From positions 62,001-126,000 of the forward strand of contig NZ_WUMK01000005.1 in assembly GCF_009827055.1 (NCBI RefSeq): a stretch of 64,000 bases of DNA, read 5' to 3'. A program made the translations under genes and the position numbers. Positions 38,359 to 47,160 of the stretch are shown here, in pieces. A model generated the notes under the pieces. The model saw only the letters and a list, made by a program, of their open reading frames with translations, was not told the origin of the DNA and made no database searches. Positions within the stretch are counted from its first letter, which is position 1. Each line of letters begins with the position of its first letter. The stretch comes from Shinella kummerowiae (GTDB lineage Bacteria > Pseudomonadota > Alphaproteobacteria > Rhizobiales > Rhizobiaceae).

Positions 38359-38907
38359 ATGTCCGGCCTATTGTCGCTGTCGCGCGCCATCGACGCGCTC
38401 AACACGTTTATTGGAAAATCGGTGTCGTGGCTGTTGCTGGTCGCGGTGCTGATCAGTGCCGTCAATGCGGTCACGCGCAAGCTGTTCAACCTGAGTTCCA
38501 ACGCCTGGCTGGAAGCGCAGTGGTATCTGTTCTCCGCCGTCTTCCTGATCGCGGCCGCCTATACGCTGCTGAGCAGCGAGCATGTGAAGGTCGACCTGGT
38601 CTATGGCCACCTGCCGCGCAAGGCGCAGCTCTGGGTCGAGATCATCGGCACGCTCTTCTTCCTGTTCCCCTTCTGCCTGATCACGATCTACCTCTCCTGG
38701 CCCATCGTGATGTCCAAGTTCGCCAGCGGCGAGGTGTCGAACAACACTGGCGGTCTGCTTCTCTGGCCGGTCTGGGCGCTGATCCCCATCGGCTTTGGCC
38801 TGCTGACGCTGCAAGGCGCTTCCGAGCTGATCAAGCGCATCGCGATCCTGCGCGGCGACATGCCCGACGCGGTGGCCCTTGCCGACGCCGAAGCCCAGAC
38901 GCTCTAA
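38359..38907 (+). CDS. TRAP transporter small membrane subunit (DctQ), system 2
   Basis: The 182-residue DctQ protein has four hydrophobic segments and the family block EAQWYLFSAVFLIAAAYTLLSSEHVKVDLVYG. ATG 38359 follows GGGGAGGAATTC at good spacing. The composition is that of the 2-oxoacid/mannitol-type TRAP group, matching its large-subunit neighbour. It is the first gene of the second TRAP operon, ordered Q-M-P rather than the P-Q-M order of system 1. Confidence 0.9.
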   Translation: MSGLLSLSRAIDALNTFIGKSVSWLLLVAVLISAVNAVTRKLFNLSSNAWLEAQWYLFSAVFLIAAAYTLLSSEHVKVDLVYGHLPRKAQLWVEIIGTLFFLFPFCLITIYLSWPIVMSKFASGEVSNNTGGLLLWPVWALIPIGFGLLTLQGASELIKRIAILRGDMPDAVALADAEAQTL

Positions 38908-38925
38908 CGCCAGGAACCCGATCCC

Positions 38926-40497
38926 ATGTTTGCTTTCTTCGCGGAAAATCTCGCGCCCATCATGTTTCTGTCGCTGATCGTCGTGCTGTTGATGGGCTAT
39001 CCCGTCGCCTTTGCACTGGCCTTCGTCGGCTTCGTCTTCGGCTTCATCGGCATCGAAATGGGCCTTCTGCCAATCAACCTTTTCGGCGCGGTGCCGGACC
39101 GAATCTTCGGTCAGATGTCGAACGAAACGTTGCTCGCCATTCCCTTCTTCACCTTCATGGGGCTTATCCTGGAGCGAAGTGGTATGGCGGAGGACCTTCT
39201 GGATACGATCGGCCAGCTGTTCGGCCCGATCCGTGGCGGGCTTGCCTTCGCGGTCATCTTCGTCGGCGCCATCCTTGCTGCCACCACCGGCGTTGTCGCC
39301 GCTTCGGTCATCTCGATGGGCCTGATCTCGCTGCCGATCATGCTGCGCTACGGCTATGACCGGCGCGTGGCAGCCGGTACGATCGCAGCGTCGGGGACGC
39401 TCGCGCAGATCATCCCGCCCAGCCTGGTGCTGATCATTCTTGCCGATCAGCTTGGCCGCTCGGTCGGTGACATGTACAAGGGCGCGCTGGTGCCTGGCCT
39501 GCTGCTCGTCGCGATCTATGCGGGCTATATCATCCTCATGTCCTACCTGCGGCCCGCGAGCGTTCCGGCGCTGCCGCCGGAGGCCCGCACGCTGCGCGGC
39601 TGGAAGCTTGCCCGCAAGGTGGTCACCTCGCTCGTGCCGCCGCTCGTGCTGATCTTCCTGGTGCTCGGCACCATCTTTATCGGCCTTGCGACACCCACCG
39701 AAGGCGGCGCCATGGGTGCGGTCGGCGCGCTCATTCTGGCTGCGGGCAACCGTCGTCTCGATCTCACCATGATCAAGTCGGCGCTCTACGCGACGGCAAA
39801 GCTCTCATCCTTCGTGATCTTCATCCTGCTCGGCGCGCGCGTCTTCTCGCTGACCTTCTACGGCGTCGACGGCCATATCTGGGTCGAGCACCTGATGACC
39901 TCGATCCCCGGCGGGGAAATAGGCTTCCTCATCGTCGCCAACCTGCTGGTCTTCTTCCTGGCCTTCTTCCTCGATTATTTCGAGCTGGCCTTCATCATCA
40001 TCCCGCTTCTGGCGCCGGTCGCCGATGCGCTCGGCATCGATCTCATCTGGTTCGGCGTGATGCTGGCGATCAACATGCAGACCTCGTTCATGCATCCGCC
40101 CTTCGGCTTCTCACTGTTCTACCTCCGCTCCGTGGCACCCAACCGGGCCTACAAGGACAGGGTGACGGGCGCGACGATCCAGCCGGTGACCTCGGGCCAG
40201 ATCTACATGGGCGCCCTGCCGTTCCTCGGAATCCAGCTGTTCATGGTCGCCGTCGTCGTGGCGTTCCCGGGCCTCGTCACCCACTACAAGTCCGGCCATG
40301 CAGCGGTCGATCCCGCGGCAATCAAGCTGAACGTGCCGATGCCCGGTGCGGAGGGTGAGAACCCGTTCGGAACGCCGACGCAGCCCTTCGGCGCCCCGGA
40401 ATCGTCCGATGGCAATTCGACGCCGTCCTTCGGAACGGACACCCCGGAATTCGGTTCGCCGCAGCCAAGCTTCGGCCAGCCCGCACAGTCCAACTGA
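38926..40497 (+). CDS. TRAP transporter large permease subunit (DctM), system 2, with FG-motif tail
   Basis: The 523-residue protein has a normal DctM membrane part up to about residue 455, with blocks such as PFFTFMGLILERSGMAEDLLDT, IIPPSLVLIILADQLG, LATPTEGGAMGAVGALIL and NMQTSFMHPPFGFSLFYLR. After the last helix there is a hydrophilic extension of about 60 residues rich in Pro, Ser, Thr and Asn. It holds five phenylalanine-glycine units (PFG, PFG, SFG, EFG, SFG) at regular short spacing. The tail is not part of the family fold. Codon usage in the tail looks like the rest of the gene. Confidence 0.92.
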   Translation: MFAFFAENLAPIMFLSLIVVLLMGYPVAFALAFVGFVFGFIGIEMGLLPINLFGAVPDRIFGQMSNETLLAIPFFTFMGLILERSGMAEDLLDTIGQLFGPIRGGLAFAVIFVGAILAATTGVVAASVISMGLISLPIMLRYGYDRRVAAGTIAASGTLAQIIPPSLVLIILADQLGRSVGDMYKGALVPGLLLVAIYAGYIILMSYLRPASVPALPPEARTLRGWKLARKVVTSLVPPLVLIFLVLGTIFIGLATPTEGGAMGAVGALILAAGNRRLDLTMIKSALYATAKLSSFVIFILLGARVFSLTFYGVDGHIWVEHLMTSIPGGEIGFLIVANLLVFFLAFFLDYFELAFIIIPLLAPVADALGIDLIWFGVMLAINMQTSFMHPPFGFSLFYLRSVAPNRAYKDRVTGATIQPVTSGQIYMGALPFLGIQLFMVAVVVAFPGLVTHYKSGHAAVDPAAIKLNVPMPGAEGENPFGTPTQPFGAPESSDGNSTPSFGTDTPEFGSPQPSFGQPAQSN

Positions 40498-40508
40498 CCC
40501 CAACCAAC

Positions 40509-40539
40509 GGCCCGAGCGGGCATCCATACCCGCCGGGCC
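40509..40539 (+). terminator. Hairpin between dctM and dctP of system 2
   Basis: GGCCCG-A-GCGGG (40509-40520) pairs with CCCGC-CGGGCC (40529-40539), perfect except for one bulged A at 40515. It lacks a T-run. As in system 1 it sits at the boundary between membrane-subunit and binding-protein genes, so it may stabilise or limit transcripts to adjust subunit ratios. Confidence 0.5.
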
Positions 40540-40563
40540 ACGCAGCCACCTGAGGAGGAAACG

Positions 40564-41679
40564 ATGACTGACATTTTGAACCGCCGCAACTTTTTGACCA
40601 AGGGCGCACTCGGCGGCGCCGCAGCGGTCGCCGGCGCATCGCTTGCCGCGCCCGCCATCGCCCAGGAACTGCCGACCCTGAAATGGCGTCTGACGTCGGG
40701 TTTCCCGAACAACCTCGACACCATCTATGGCGGCGCCGTCGTCATGGCCGAAGCGCTGTCGAAGATGACCGAGGGCAAGTTCCAGATCCAGGTCTTCCAG
40801 GCGGGCGAACTGGTGCCCGGCCCGCAGGCGATCGATGCGGTACAGAGCAACACCGTGGAAATCGCCCATACCTGCGGCTACTATTTCACCGGCAAGAACC
40901 CGACCTTCGCGATCGGTTCGACGATCCCCTTCGGTCTCAACGCCCGCCAGCAGAACGCCTGGCTCTACCATGGCGGCGGCAACGAGCTTTATGACGAGTT
41001 CCTGTCGGAATATGGCATTGTCGGCAAGCCGGGCGGTGGCACCGGCGCGCAGATGGGTGGCTGGTTCCGCAATGAAATCAAGTCGGTTGATGACCTCAAG
41101 GGCATCAAGATGCGCATTGCGGGCGTCGCCGGCGAGGTCATGTCGCGCCTCGGCGTGGTGCCACAGCAGCTTCCGGGCGGCGACATCTATCCGGCGCTGG
41201 AACGCGGCACGATCGATGCGGCCGAATGGGTCGGTCCCTATGACGACGAACGCCTCGGCTTCTACCAGATCGCCCCCTACTACTACTATCCGGCCTATTG
41301 GGAAGGCGGGCTGACGATCCACTTCTTCATCAACAAGGCGCAGTACGAGGCGTTGCCGGAAGCCTACAAGGTGGCGCTCGACACCGCCTGCAAGGCTGCC
41401 AACATCAACATGCAGGCGCTGTACGACGTGAAGAACACGGCGGCGATCCGCTCGCTGGTCGGCAAGGGCGTCAACCTGCGCCCGATGCCGCGCGACGTGA
41501 TGGACGCCGCCTACAAGGCGACCTTCGAGCTATACGCCGAATACAGCGAGAAACATCCGGCCTGGGCGAAGATCTATCCGGCCTGGAAGAAGTTCCGGGA
41601 TGAGTCCTTCGAATGGTTCCGCGTCGCCGAATACAGCTACGACAGCTACATGTATGCTGCGCAGGCCTCAGGCAAATAA
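40564..41679 (+). CDS. TRAP binding protein (DctP family, 2-oxoacid/TakP-like), system 2
   Basis: The 371-residue protein begins with a twin-arginine-type leader (NRRNFLTKGALGGAAAVAG, cleavage near AIAQE), so it is probably exported folded by Tat. The mature part has QVFQAGELVPGPQAIDAVQ, AHTCGYYFTGKNPTFA, and GIKMRIAGVAGEVMSRLGVVP, with AAEWVGPYDDERLGFYQIAPYYYYPAYWEGG near the site. These blocks are like the TakP group that binds 2-oxoacids through a bound cation. A Sec pathway is not excluded. Together with the upstream kinase pair it forms a sensing and uptake unit. Confidence 0.9.
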   Translation: MTDILNRRNFLTKGALGGAAAVAGASLAAPAIAQELPTLKWRLTSGFPNNLDTIYGGAVVMAEALSKMTEGKFQIQVFQAGELVPGPQAIDAVQSNTVEIAHTCGYYFTGKNPTFAIGSTIPFGLNARQQNAWLYHGGGNELYDEFLSEYGIVGKPGGGTGAQMGGWFRNEIKSVDDLKGIKMRIAGVAGEVMSRLGVVPQQLPGGDIYPALERGTIDAAEWVGPYDDERLGFYQIAPYYYYPAYWEGGLTIHFFINKAQYEALPEAYKVALDTACKAANINMQALYDVKNTAAIRSLVGKGVNLRPMPRDVMDAAYKATFELYAEYSEKHPAWAKIYPAWKKFRDESFEWFRVAEYSYDSYMYAAQASGK

Positions 41680-41688
41680 AACCCTCGA

Positions 41689-41716
41689 CGGCGCGAGGCG
41701 ATACTGCCTTGCGCCG
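41689..41716 (+). terminator. Hairpin after dctP of system 2
   Basis: CGGCGC-G-AGGC (41689-41699) pairs with GCCT-T-GCGCCG (41706-41716) with one internal G/T position. A second inverted repeat, AGGAACC (41766-41772) with GGTTCCT (41790-41796), lies further on. The 160 bases to the next gene hold no open frame with good coding character. Confidence 0.5.
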
Positions 41717-41881
41717 CCGAAACTGAACTTGCGCGGACCGCCGGGCGGCGCCGGCATGCGCCAGTAGGAACCTCCGGTACAGCCGGTGCGGTTCCTTGCC
41801 CTCCGGGTCATCGATAATGTGATGGGTTTGGACCTGCACTCATGGTACGAGGCGGTCTGAACAACACAATGAGATGTCCCA

Positions 41882-42556
41882 ATGCTTCCTTGGATTGAGC
41901 TGGATCGTGCAACCATTCCCGGCGATGGCGGTGCGTTGCGTTTGAAGCGGCGGGGCAGCGAGTTCTCCATCATGCTCGGTGCGACGGAGCTGATGAACAG
42001 CCGGCTGAGCGGCTCGGAAGAGGCGCTGGCGACGCTTGGCTGCGAGCGCATTGCCGGTCGGAAAGGCGCCAGCGTCTTGATCGGCGGCCTCGGTATGGGG
42101 TTCACGCTGCGCGCCGCCCTCGGCGCGCTGGCCGACGACGCCCATGTCGTCGTCGCGGAACTCGTTCCGGCGATTGTCGATTGGGCGCGCGGACCTATGG
42201 CGGATCTCCACAATGGCACGCTCGATGATCCGCGCGTCAAGATCCATGTCGGCGATGTCGGCGCGTTGATCCGGTCGACGAAGGCCGCCTACGATGCCAT
42301 CCTGCTGGATGTCGACAACGGTCCCGATGGCCTGACACGCGCCTCCAACGACAGCCTGTACGACCACAACGGCCTCCGCGCCGCCAAATCCGCCCTGCGC
42401 GCCGGCGGCGTACTGGGTGTCTGGTCATCCGCCCCGGACGATGCTTTCACACGCCGGCTGCGCGACGTCGGCTTCGCCACCGACGAGGTGAGAGTGCGCG
42501 CCAACGGCAAGCGCGGCGGTGCCCGCCATGTCCTGTGGATGGCGACCAAAGGCTAG
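41882..42556 (+). CDS. Spermidine-synthase-like SAM-fold protein
   Basis: The 224-residue protein has the Rossmann fold of aminopropyltransferases: VLIGGLGMGFTLRAAL (motif I), VVVAELVPAIVDWARG, and DAILLDVDNGPDGL. It lacks the N-terminal beta-barrel domain of true spermidine synthases and is about 60 residues shorter. It is called spermidine-synthase-like in many genomes without proven activity. The ATG at 41882 is preceded by only a weak ribosome site. It is isolated between the TRAP operon and the convergent epimerase gene. A methyltransferase role is as likely as polyamine synthesis. Confidence 0.75.
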   Translation: MLPWIELDRATIPGDGGALRLKRRGSEFSIMLGATELMNSRLSGSEEALATLGCERIAGRKGASVLIGGLGMGFTLRAALGALADDAHVVVAELVPAIVDWARGPMADLHNGTLDDPRVKIHVGDVGALIRSTKAAYDAILLDVDNGPDGLTRASNDSLYDHNGLRAAKSALRAGGVLGVWSSAPDDAFTRRLRDVGFATDEVRVRANGKRGGARHVLWMATKG

Positions 42557-42639
42557 CCTGTCCGAAGGGGGGGCGTCGCCCGCAAGCTGGCCACCATGAC
42601 CGGCGCGGCGGCGGCCTGATACAAAAAGCGCTTTGTTGG

Positions 42640-43521
42640 CTAGGAAGAAACTTTCCGGCAGAGAAGGACAACCTTTCCTGCAAGCTGCTCCCCGCGGGCG
42701 AGGGTGGAAAGTCCACCACTTTTCTGTTGCTGGTGGGCATTGGGAAGGTGAGTCATCGGTTCAAAGCAAAAGAAGCTGCTTTCCGCCGATGGGGAATAGA
42801 GCACGAAATACTTGAAATTGCTGTCTGCGTCGATGGAAAGCGCCATTCCTGTTTCCGGCCATTCGATGGTGGCCCTGCCATTCCATCCGTCAAGCGCGTT
42901 GTTTATCCAGTCTGCCGGTAGCTGGGCGCCGGATGCAAAATTCATATCTGGCGGAACCGGTCCGGGACTGCCCGGCAGATGATGTTCTCGTTCGCTCCAA
43001 TGGTTTGCAGCTTCTGCGAAAAGGCGCGTTTCCGGGGTGCGCGGGAAGTATGGGTGGAAGCCCAAGCCATAGGGAAGCGCGCGGCTCGCCCGATTGGTGA
43101 CCGTCAGAGATAAACTCAGGCGGTCGTCGCCGAGGGCAATGGTCTGCGTCGTCTCATAGGCGAAAGGTGTGGTGTTGCTTGCCTCCTGCGCATAGCAAAA
43201 CACGATCTCCCAGCGGGTCTGCCGGAGGATCGACCAGCGTTTAAGCCAGCCATCACCGTGCAAGACAAGCGGATCTGCTGTATTTGGCGCCAGCACATAG
43301 GTCTGCCCTTCGAAATGGAAGCTGTTGTTCTCGATGCGGTTGCCGAAAGGAATGAGAGGGAAGCAGGCTTCGGCGCCGAGAACATGTGACGCAAGACCCG
43401 GCGAAGGCGTTGGTGCAAGGATCGGGACGCCGTGCCAATGGGCCGAGAGGATGGCGCCGCCGAGCGGGCTCACATCGACGATGAGCCCGTTCCTTTCAAG
43501 GCGGATGACATCCTCCGGCAT
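42640..43521 (-). CDS. Aldose 1-epimerase family protein
   Basis: The 293-residue mutarotase-fold enzyme would interconvert sugar anomers. It has IPFGNRIENNSFHFEG, LHGDGWLKRW (the catalytic histidine region) and the LPYGLGFHPYFP block, where the second histidine sits. The gene starts four bases after the araH stop codon, so it belongs to the araFGH operon. It likely supplies the anomer used by the sugar dehydrogenase at 48022, or equilibrates imported arabinose. Confidence 0.88.
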   Translation of the reverse strand: MPEDVIRLERNGLIVDVSPLGGAILSAHWHGVPILAPTPSPGLASHVLGAEACFPLIPFGNRIENNSFHFEGQTYVLAPNTADPLVLHGDGWLKRWSILRQTRWEIVFCYAQEASNTTPFAYETTQTIALGDDRLSLSLTVTNRASRALPYGLGFHPYFPRTPETRLFAEAANHWSEREHHLPGSPGPVPPDMNFASGAQLPADWINNALDGWNGRATIEWPETGMALSIDADSNFKYFVLYSPSAESSFFCFEPMTHLPNAHQQQKSGGLSTLARGEQLAGKVVLLCRKVSS

Positions 43522-43525
43522 GGGA

Positions 43526-44476
43526 TCAGGTGCGCCGGCCGGCGGCGGCGGAGCGCAGATTGTCGAGCAGCACGGCGAGCAGCAGGATCAGGCCGCGCAC
43601 GACATATTGGTAGAAGGCCTGGATGTTGAGCAAGTTCATGACGTTTTCGGCAATGCCCATGATCAGCACGCCGACGATGACCCCTGTCATCGCCGCCCGG
43701 CCGCCGGCAAGCGACACGCCGCCGAGCACGCAGGCCGAGATAACCGAGAGCTCCAGGCCGGTCGCGGCATTCGGCTGGCCAGAGGTGATGCGCGAGGCGA
43801 GCAGCACGCCCGCGACGGCACAGACGAGGCCCTGCAGCGCGAAGATCCAGACGCGCATGTTGGAGACATTGACGCCGGCCAGACGCGAGGCTTCCGGATT
43901 GCCGCCGATCGCCAGCGTGTTCTTGCCGAAGACGGTGCGGTTCAAGATGAAACCGAAGACGATGAAGAAGGCGATCATGACCCAGATCGGCGTCGGGATG
44001 CCGAGGAATTTCGACAGTGCGAGCTGGTAGAAGCCGGGATCGTTGATGCCGACGGCGCGTCCGTCAGAGGCGATCAGGGCAAGGCCGCGCACGATCTGCA
44101 TGGTGGCGAGCGTGGTGATCAGCGCGTTGATGCGGAAGCGGGCGATCACCACGCCGTTGACGAGGCCGACGCCGCCGCCGCAGATGAGCGCGGCGATCAG
44201 GCCGATGAGGATCGAGCCCGAGGCATTCGAGGCCATGACGGCGACCATCCCGGAAAAGGCAACGGTCGAGCCGACCGACAGGTCGAAATCACGCGAGGCG
44301 AGGCAGAACATCATCGTGCAGGCGACGATGCCGATGGTGACGACCGACTGCAGCAAGCCGAGCATGTTGCGCTCGGTCAGGAAGTTGGGGACCGTCAGCG
44401 CCACGATGGCAAAGGCGACGGCGAAGATGACAACGAGGCCTTGCTCGCCGAGGAGGAGTTTTTTCAAAGACGTCAT
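43526..44476 (-). CDS. araH: Arabinose ABC transporter permease
   Basis: The 316-residue membrane protein is of the CUT2 (RbsC/AraH) permease class, with about eight to ten helices. Blocks such as SRDFDLSVGSTVAFSGM and GLVNGVVIARFRINALITTLATMQIVRGLA are typical, as is AIGGNPEASRLAGVNVSNM, the segment that contacts the ATPase. The start ATG 44476 overlaps the araG stop. The open frame continues 41 codons upstream but into araG. The length matches E. coli AraH. Confidence 0.9.
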   Translation of the reverse strand: MTSLKKLLLGEQGLVVIFAVAFAIVALTVPNFLTERNMLGLLQSVVTIGIVACTMMFCLASRDFDLSVGSTVAFSGMVAVMASNASGSILIGLIAALICGGGVGLVNGVVIARFRINALITTLATMQIVRGLALIASDGRAVGINDPGFYQLALSKFLGIPTPIWVMIAFFIVFGFILNRTVFGKNTLAIGGNPEASRLAGVNVSNMRVWIFALQGLVCAVAGVLLASRITSGQPNAATGLELSVISACVLGGVSLAGGRAAMTGVIVGVLIMGIAENVMNLLNIQAFYQYVVRGLILLLAVLLDNLRSAAAGRRT

Positions 44477-46005
44477 CGCGACTGGACCTGCTGGTTGGGG
44501 AGTTCGCTGGCGTTGGATACATCCGGAAGGGCGGCGGCGAGGATGCGGCGCTCGTCGAAATCGGCACGCTCGATATCCGCCGCAACCCGGCCCTCGCACA
44601 TCACCATGATGCGGTCGGTGATGCCCATCACCTCCGGCAGTTCGCTGGAGATGACGATGATTGCCATGCCTTGGCCGGCGAGCTCGTAGAGGATTTCGTA
44701 GATTTCCGACTTTGCGCCGACATCGATGCCGCGTGTCGGCTCGTCGATGATGAGGACTTTGACGCCCTGTTCTGAAAGCCAGCGGCCGAGGATGACCTTC
44801 TGCTGGTTGCCGCCGGAGAGGTTGATAATGTCCTGCTTGCGTGACGGCGTTCGAACGCGAAGTTTCGCGATGAAACGCTCAGCAAGCTCCGCCTCCTTCT
44901 TTGGCTGAAGAAGACCGAAGGGGGAGAAGTGGCGGCGCGAGGAGATCGCCATGTTCTCCTCGATATTGCGCCCCTGCACGATGCCATCGAATTTTCTGTC
45001 TTCCGGGCAAAGCACGATGCCAGAGCGAATGGATTGCGGTGGGCTGTCGGGCGTGACGGTCGCGCCATCGACCGTGACTGTGCCCTGCGCGCGGCTGTCC
45101 GCGCCATAGACCAGGCGCGCCATCTCGCTGCGACCGGCGCCGATCAGGCCGAAAAAGCCGAGGATTTCACCTTGGCGGACGTTAAAGCTGATCGGCGTGC
45201 GCAGCTTGCGGCCGGAAAGGTCCTTGACCTCCAGCCGTATGGCGCCGCGCTCGCGCGGGCGAAAACCCCAGATGTTGGAAATCTCGCGACCGACCATTTC
45301 GGCGATGATCTGGTCGCGCGTGACCTTGGCGATTTCCGGGTGATGCGCGGCAAGCTTGCCGTCGCGCAGCACGGTGAGGCTGTCGCACAGGCGGAAGATT
45401 TCGTCGAGACGGTGCGAGACGTAGAGGATGACCTTACCCTGTGCGCGCAGGCGGTCGATCAGGGTGAAAAGGATTTCGCTTTCGCGGGAGGAGAGCGAGG
45501 AGGTCGGCTCGTCGAGCGCGATGACGCGCGCATCGGCCATCACCGCCTTGGCGATCTCGACCATCTGGCGTTCGCCAATCGAAAGTGCCGCTACCTTGAC
45601 GGTCGGGTCGATGTCGATGCCGATATCCGCAAGCTTTTCCTTCACCACGCCGACAAGACGGGTGCGGTCGATCACGCCGGCCTTGCCGGGAAAGCGGCCG
45701 AGCCAGAGGTTTTCGGCGACCGTCAGCTCGGGCACGAGCTGGAGTTCCTGGTGGATGACAATGACGCCGGCCTCGAAGGCATCGCGCACCGAGCGGTAGT
45801 GCTGCAAATGGCCGTCGATGCGGATTTCACCGGTATCGGCCGACTGGTCGCCGGACAGCACGCGGATGAGGGTCGATTTGCCTGCGCCGTTTTCGCCCAT
45901 CAGGCCGTGGACGGCCCCCTTCTTCACGGAGAAGGAAACGTCGGCGAGCGCCTGCACGCCGGGATACCCCTTGGATATCGCCTTGAAGTCAAGAAAGTCC
46001 TGCAT
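44473..46005 (-). CDS. araG: Arabinose ABC transporter tandem ATPase
   Basis: The 510-residue protein has two ABC cassettes, as in all CUT2 sugar importers. The first has Walker A GENGAGKST and signature LSIGERQMVEIAKAV with Walker B ALDEPTSSL. The second has a degenerate Walker A (GLIGAGRSE), signature LSGGNQQKVILGRWL and Walker B IIDEPTRGIDVG. The pattern of one intact and one degenerate site is normal for the family. It is coupled to araH by a four-base overlap. Arabinose specificity comes from AraF. Confidence 0.93.
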   Translation of the reverse strand: MQDFLDFKAISKGYPGVQALADVSFSVKKGAVHGLMGENGAGKSTLIRVLSGDQSADTGEIRIDGHLQHYRSVRDAFEAGVIVIHQELQLVPELTVAENLWLGRFPGKAGVIDRTRLVGVVKEKLADIGIDIDPTVKVAALSIGERQMVEIAKAVMADARVIALDEPTSSLSSRESEILFTLIDRLRAQGKVILYVSHRLDEIFRLCDSLTVLRDGKLAAHHPEIAKVTRDQIIAEMVGREISNIWGFRPRERGAIRLEVKDLSGRKLRTPISFNVRQGEILGFFGLIGAGRSEMARLVYGADSRAQGTVTVDGATVTPDSPPQSIRSGIVLCPEDRKFDGIVQGRNIEENMAISSRRHFSPFGLLQPKKEAELAERFIAKLRVRTPSRKQDIINLSGGNQQKVILGRWLSEQGVKVLIIDEPTRGIDVGAKSEIYEILYELAGQGMAIIVISSELPEVMGITDRIMVMCEGRVAADIERADFDERRILAAALPDVSNASELPNQQVQSR

Positions 46006-46071
46006 GTCACCACCCCCAAAAGAGGCCCGGCGGCAGCACGCCGCCGGGTTGAAATCATCTTGGGAGGATGA

Positions 46072-47055
46072 TTATTCGATGCCGAGATCCTTGCGAACGG
46101 TCTCGTAGTTGTCGCGCAGCGCAACCTGGCCGGCGGTCAGGATCAGCTTTTCCGGTTCCTTGCCGTTGGCGACCCACTCATACATGTTGAGCGCGGTCTC
46201 ATAGCCGTGGCGCTTCGGCGAGATGATCACGGTGCCGAAGAAGCCGGTGGCAGTGGGCTTCTTGAACTCGTTGATCGCCGAATCTGCGCCGCCAATGCCC
46301 ACGCCGATCATGCTGTCGGCGGCAATGCCGACGCTTTCGGTCGCGCGAACGGCGCCGAGCACGGCTTCGTCATTGAGGCCGACGGCGACCCAATGCTTGA
46401 TGCCGGCATTCTTGTTGAGCACGACGGTTGCGGCGTTCAGCGCTGCTTCCGTGTCGGTCTTGGCCTGCGGGGCGTCAAAAATGTTGGCTTCCGGGAAGCC
46501 AGCCGCCTTCAGCACAGAAAGCGCGCCATCGACGCGGTCGACGGCGGTCGGCAGCTGGTCGTAGGACACGCGGATCGCGCCGACGTCCTTCATGTCCCAG
46601 CCGCGCTTCTTGATCTCGTCGACGATCGTCTGGCCGACGGCCTCGCCGATCTTGGTGGCCGAGATGCCCATATGGGCGACGTCTTCGATCGGGGTTCCAT
46701 CGGCATTGACCAGGCGGTCGTCGACGGTCATCAGCTTGAGGTCATTGGCGGCGGCCTTGGCGACGATGCCCGGCCCAAGCTTCACGTCCGGTGTGCAGAT
46801 GATGAAGCCCTGGACGCCCTGTGCGCCAAGATTGTCAATGGCCGACTGAACCTTCTCGCCGTCTTCCGCGCCGATCTTGACGAGGGTGAAGCCCTTCTCC
46901 TTGGCGGCGACGTCGGCGAATTTCCACTCGTCCTGGAACCACGGCTCTTCCGGCTGCTTGACGATGAAGCCGATCTTTATGTCGGCGGCGAAAGCGGAGG
47001 TGGCCGCGAACACGGCGACGGTGCCAGCCAGGATGGCTGCTTTGATAAAGCGCAT
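46072..47055 (-). CDS. araF: L-arabinose-binding periplasmic protein
   Basis: The 327-residue sugar-binding protein has a Sec signal peptide (about residues 1-23, ATSAFAA). The mature start KIGFIVKQPEEPWFQDEWKFAD closely resembles E. coli AraF, as do GFIICTPDVKLGPGIVAKA and KHWVAVGLNDEAVLGAVRATE. This similarity makes L-arabinose, or a related C4-configured sugar such as D-galactose or D-fucose, the probable ligand. The gene is divergent from the GntR regulator at 47240, with an inverted repeat between them. It heads the minus-strand araFGH-epimerase operon. Confidence 0.9.
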   Translation of the reverse strand: MRFIKAAILAGTVAVFAATSAFAADIKIGFIVKQPEEPWFQDEWKFADVAAKEKGFTLVKIGAEDGEKVQSAIDNLGAQGVQGFIICTPDVKLGPGIVAKAAANDLKLMTVDDRLVNADGTPIEDVAHMGISATKIGEAVGQTIVDEIKKRGWDMKDVGAIRVSYDQLPTAVDRVDGALSVLKAAGFPEANIFDAPQAKTDTEAALNAATVVLNKNAGIKHWVAVGLNDEAVLGAVRATESVGIAADSMIGVGIGGADSAINEFKKPTATGFFGTVIISPKRHGYETALNMYEWVANGKEPEKLILTAGQVALRDNYETVRKDLGIE

Positions 47056-47106
47056 TGTCTCTCTCCCAAATTAACTGCGCGTGCAGTGTGCTTTGGTGTA
47101 ATGTCT

Positions 47107-47160
47107 TTCATCATATTCGTCAATTGCGCTTGTATGATGAATTGAATATCAGTGTATGAT
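47107..47160. promoter_or_regulatory. Candidate operator between araF and the gntR gene
   Basis: TTCATCATA (47107-47115) and TATGATGAA (47133-47141) form a perfect 9-bp inverted repeat with a 17-bp spacer. A further TATGAT half-site is at 47155-47160, within TGTATGAT, which also occurs at 47131-47138. Half-sites are 22-23 bases apart, about two helical turns. It lies in the araF/gntR divergent region and is a good candidate site for the adjacent FadR-type repressor. Confidence 0.6.
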
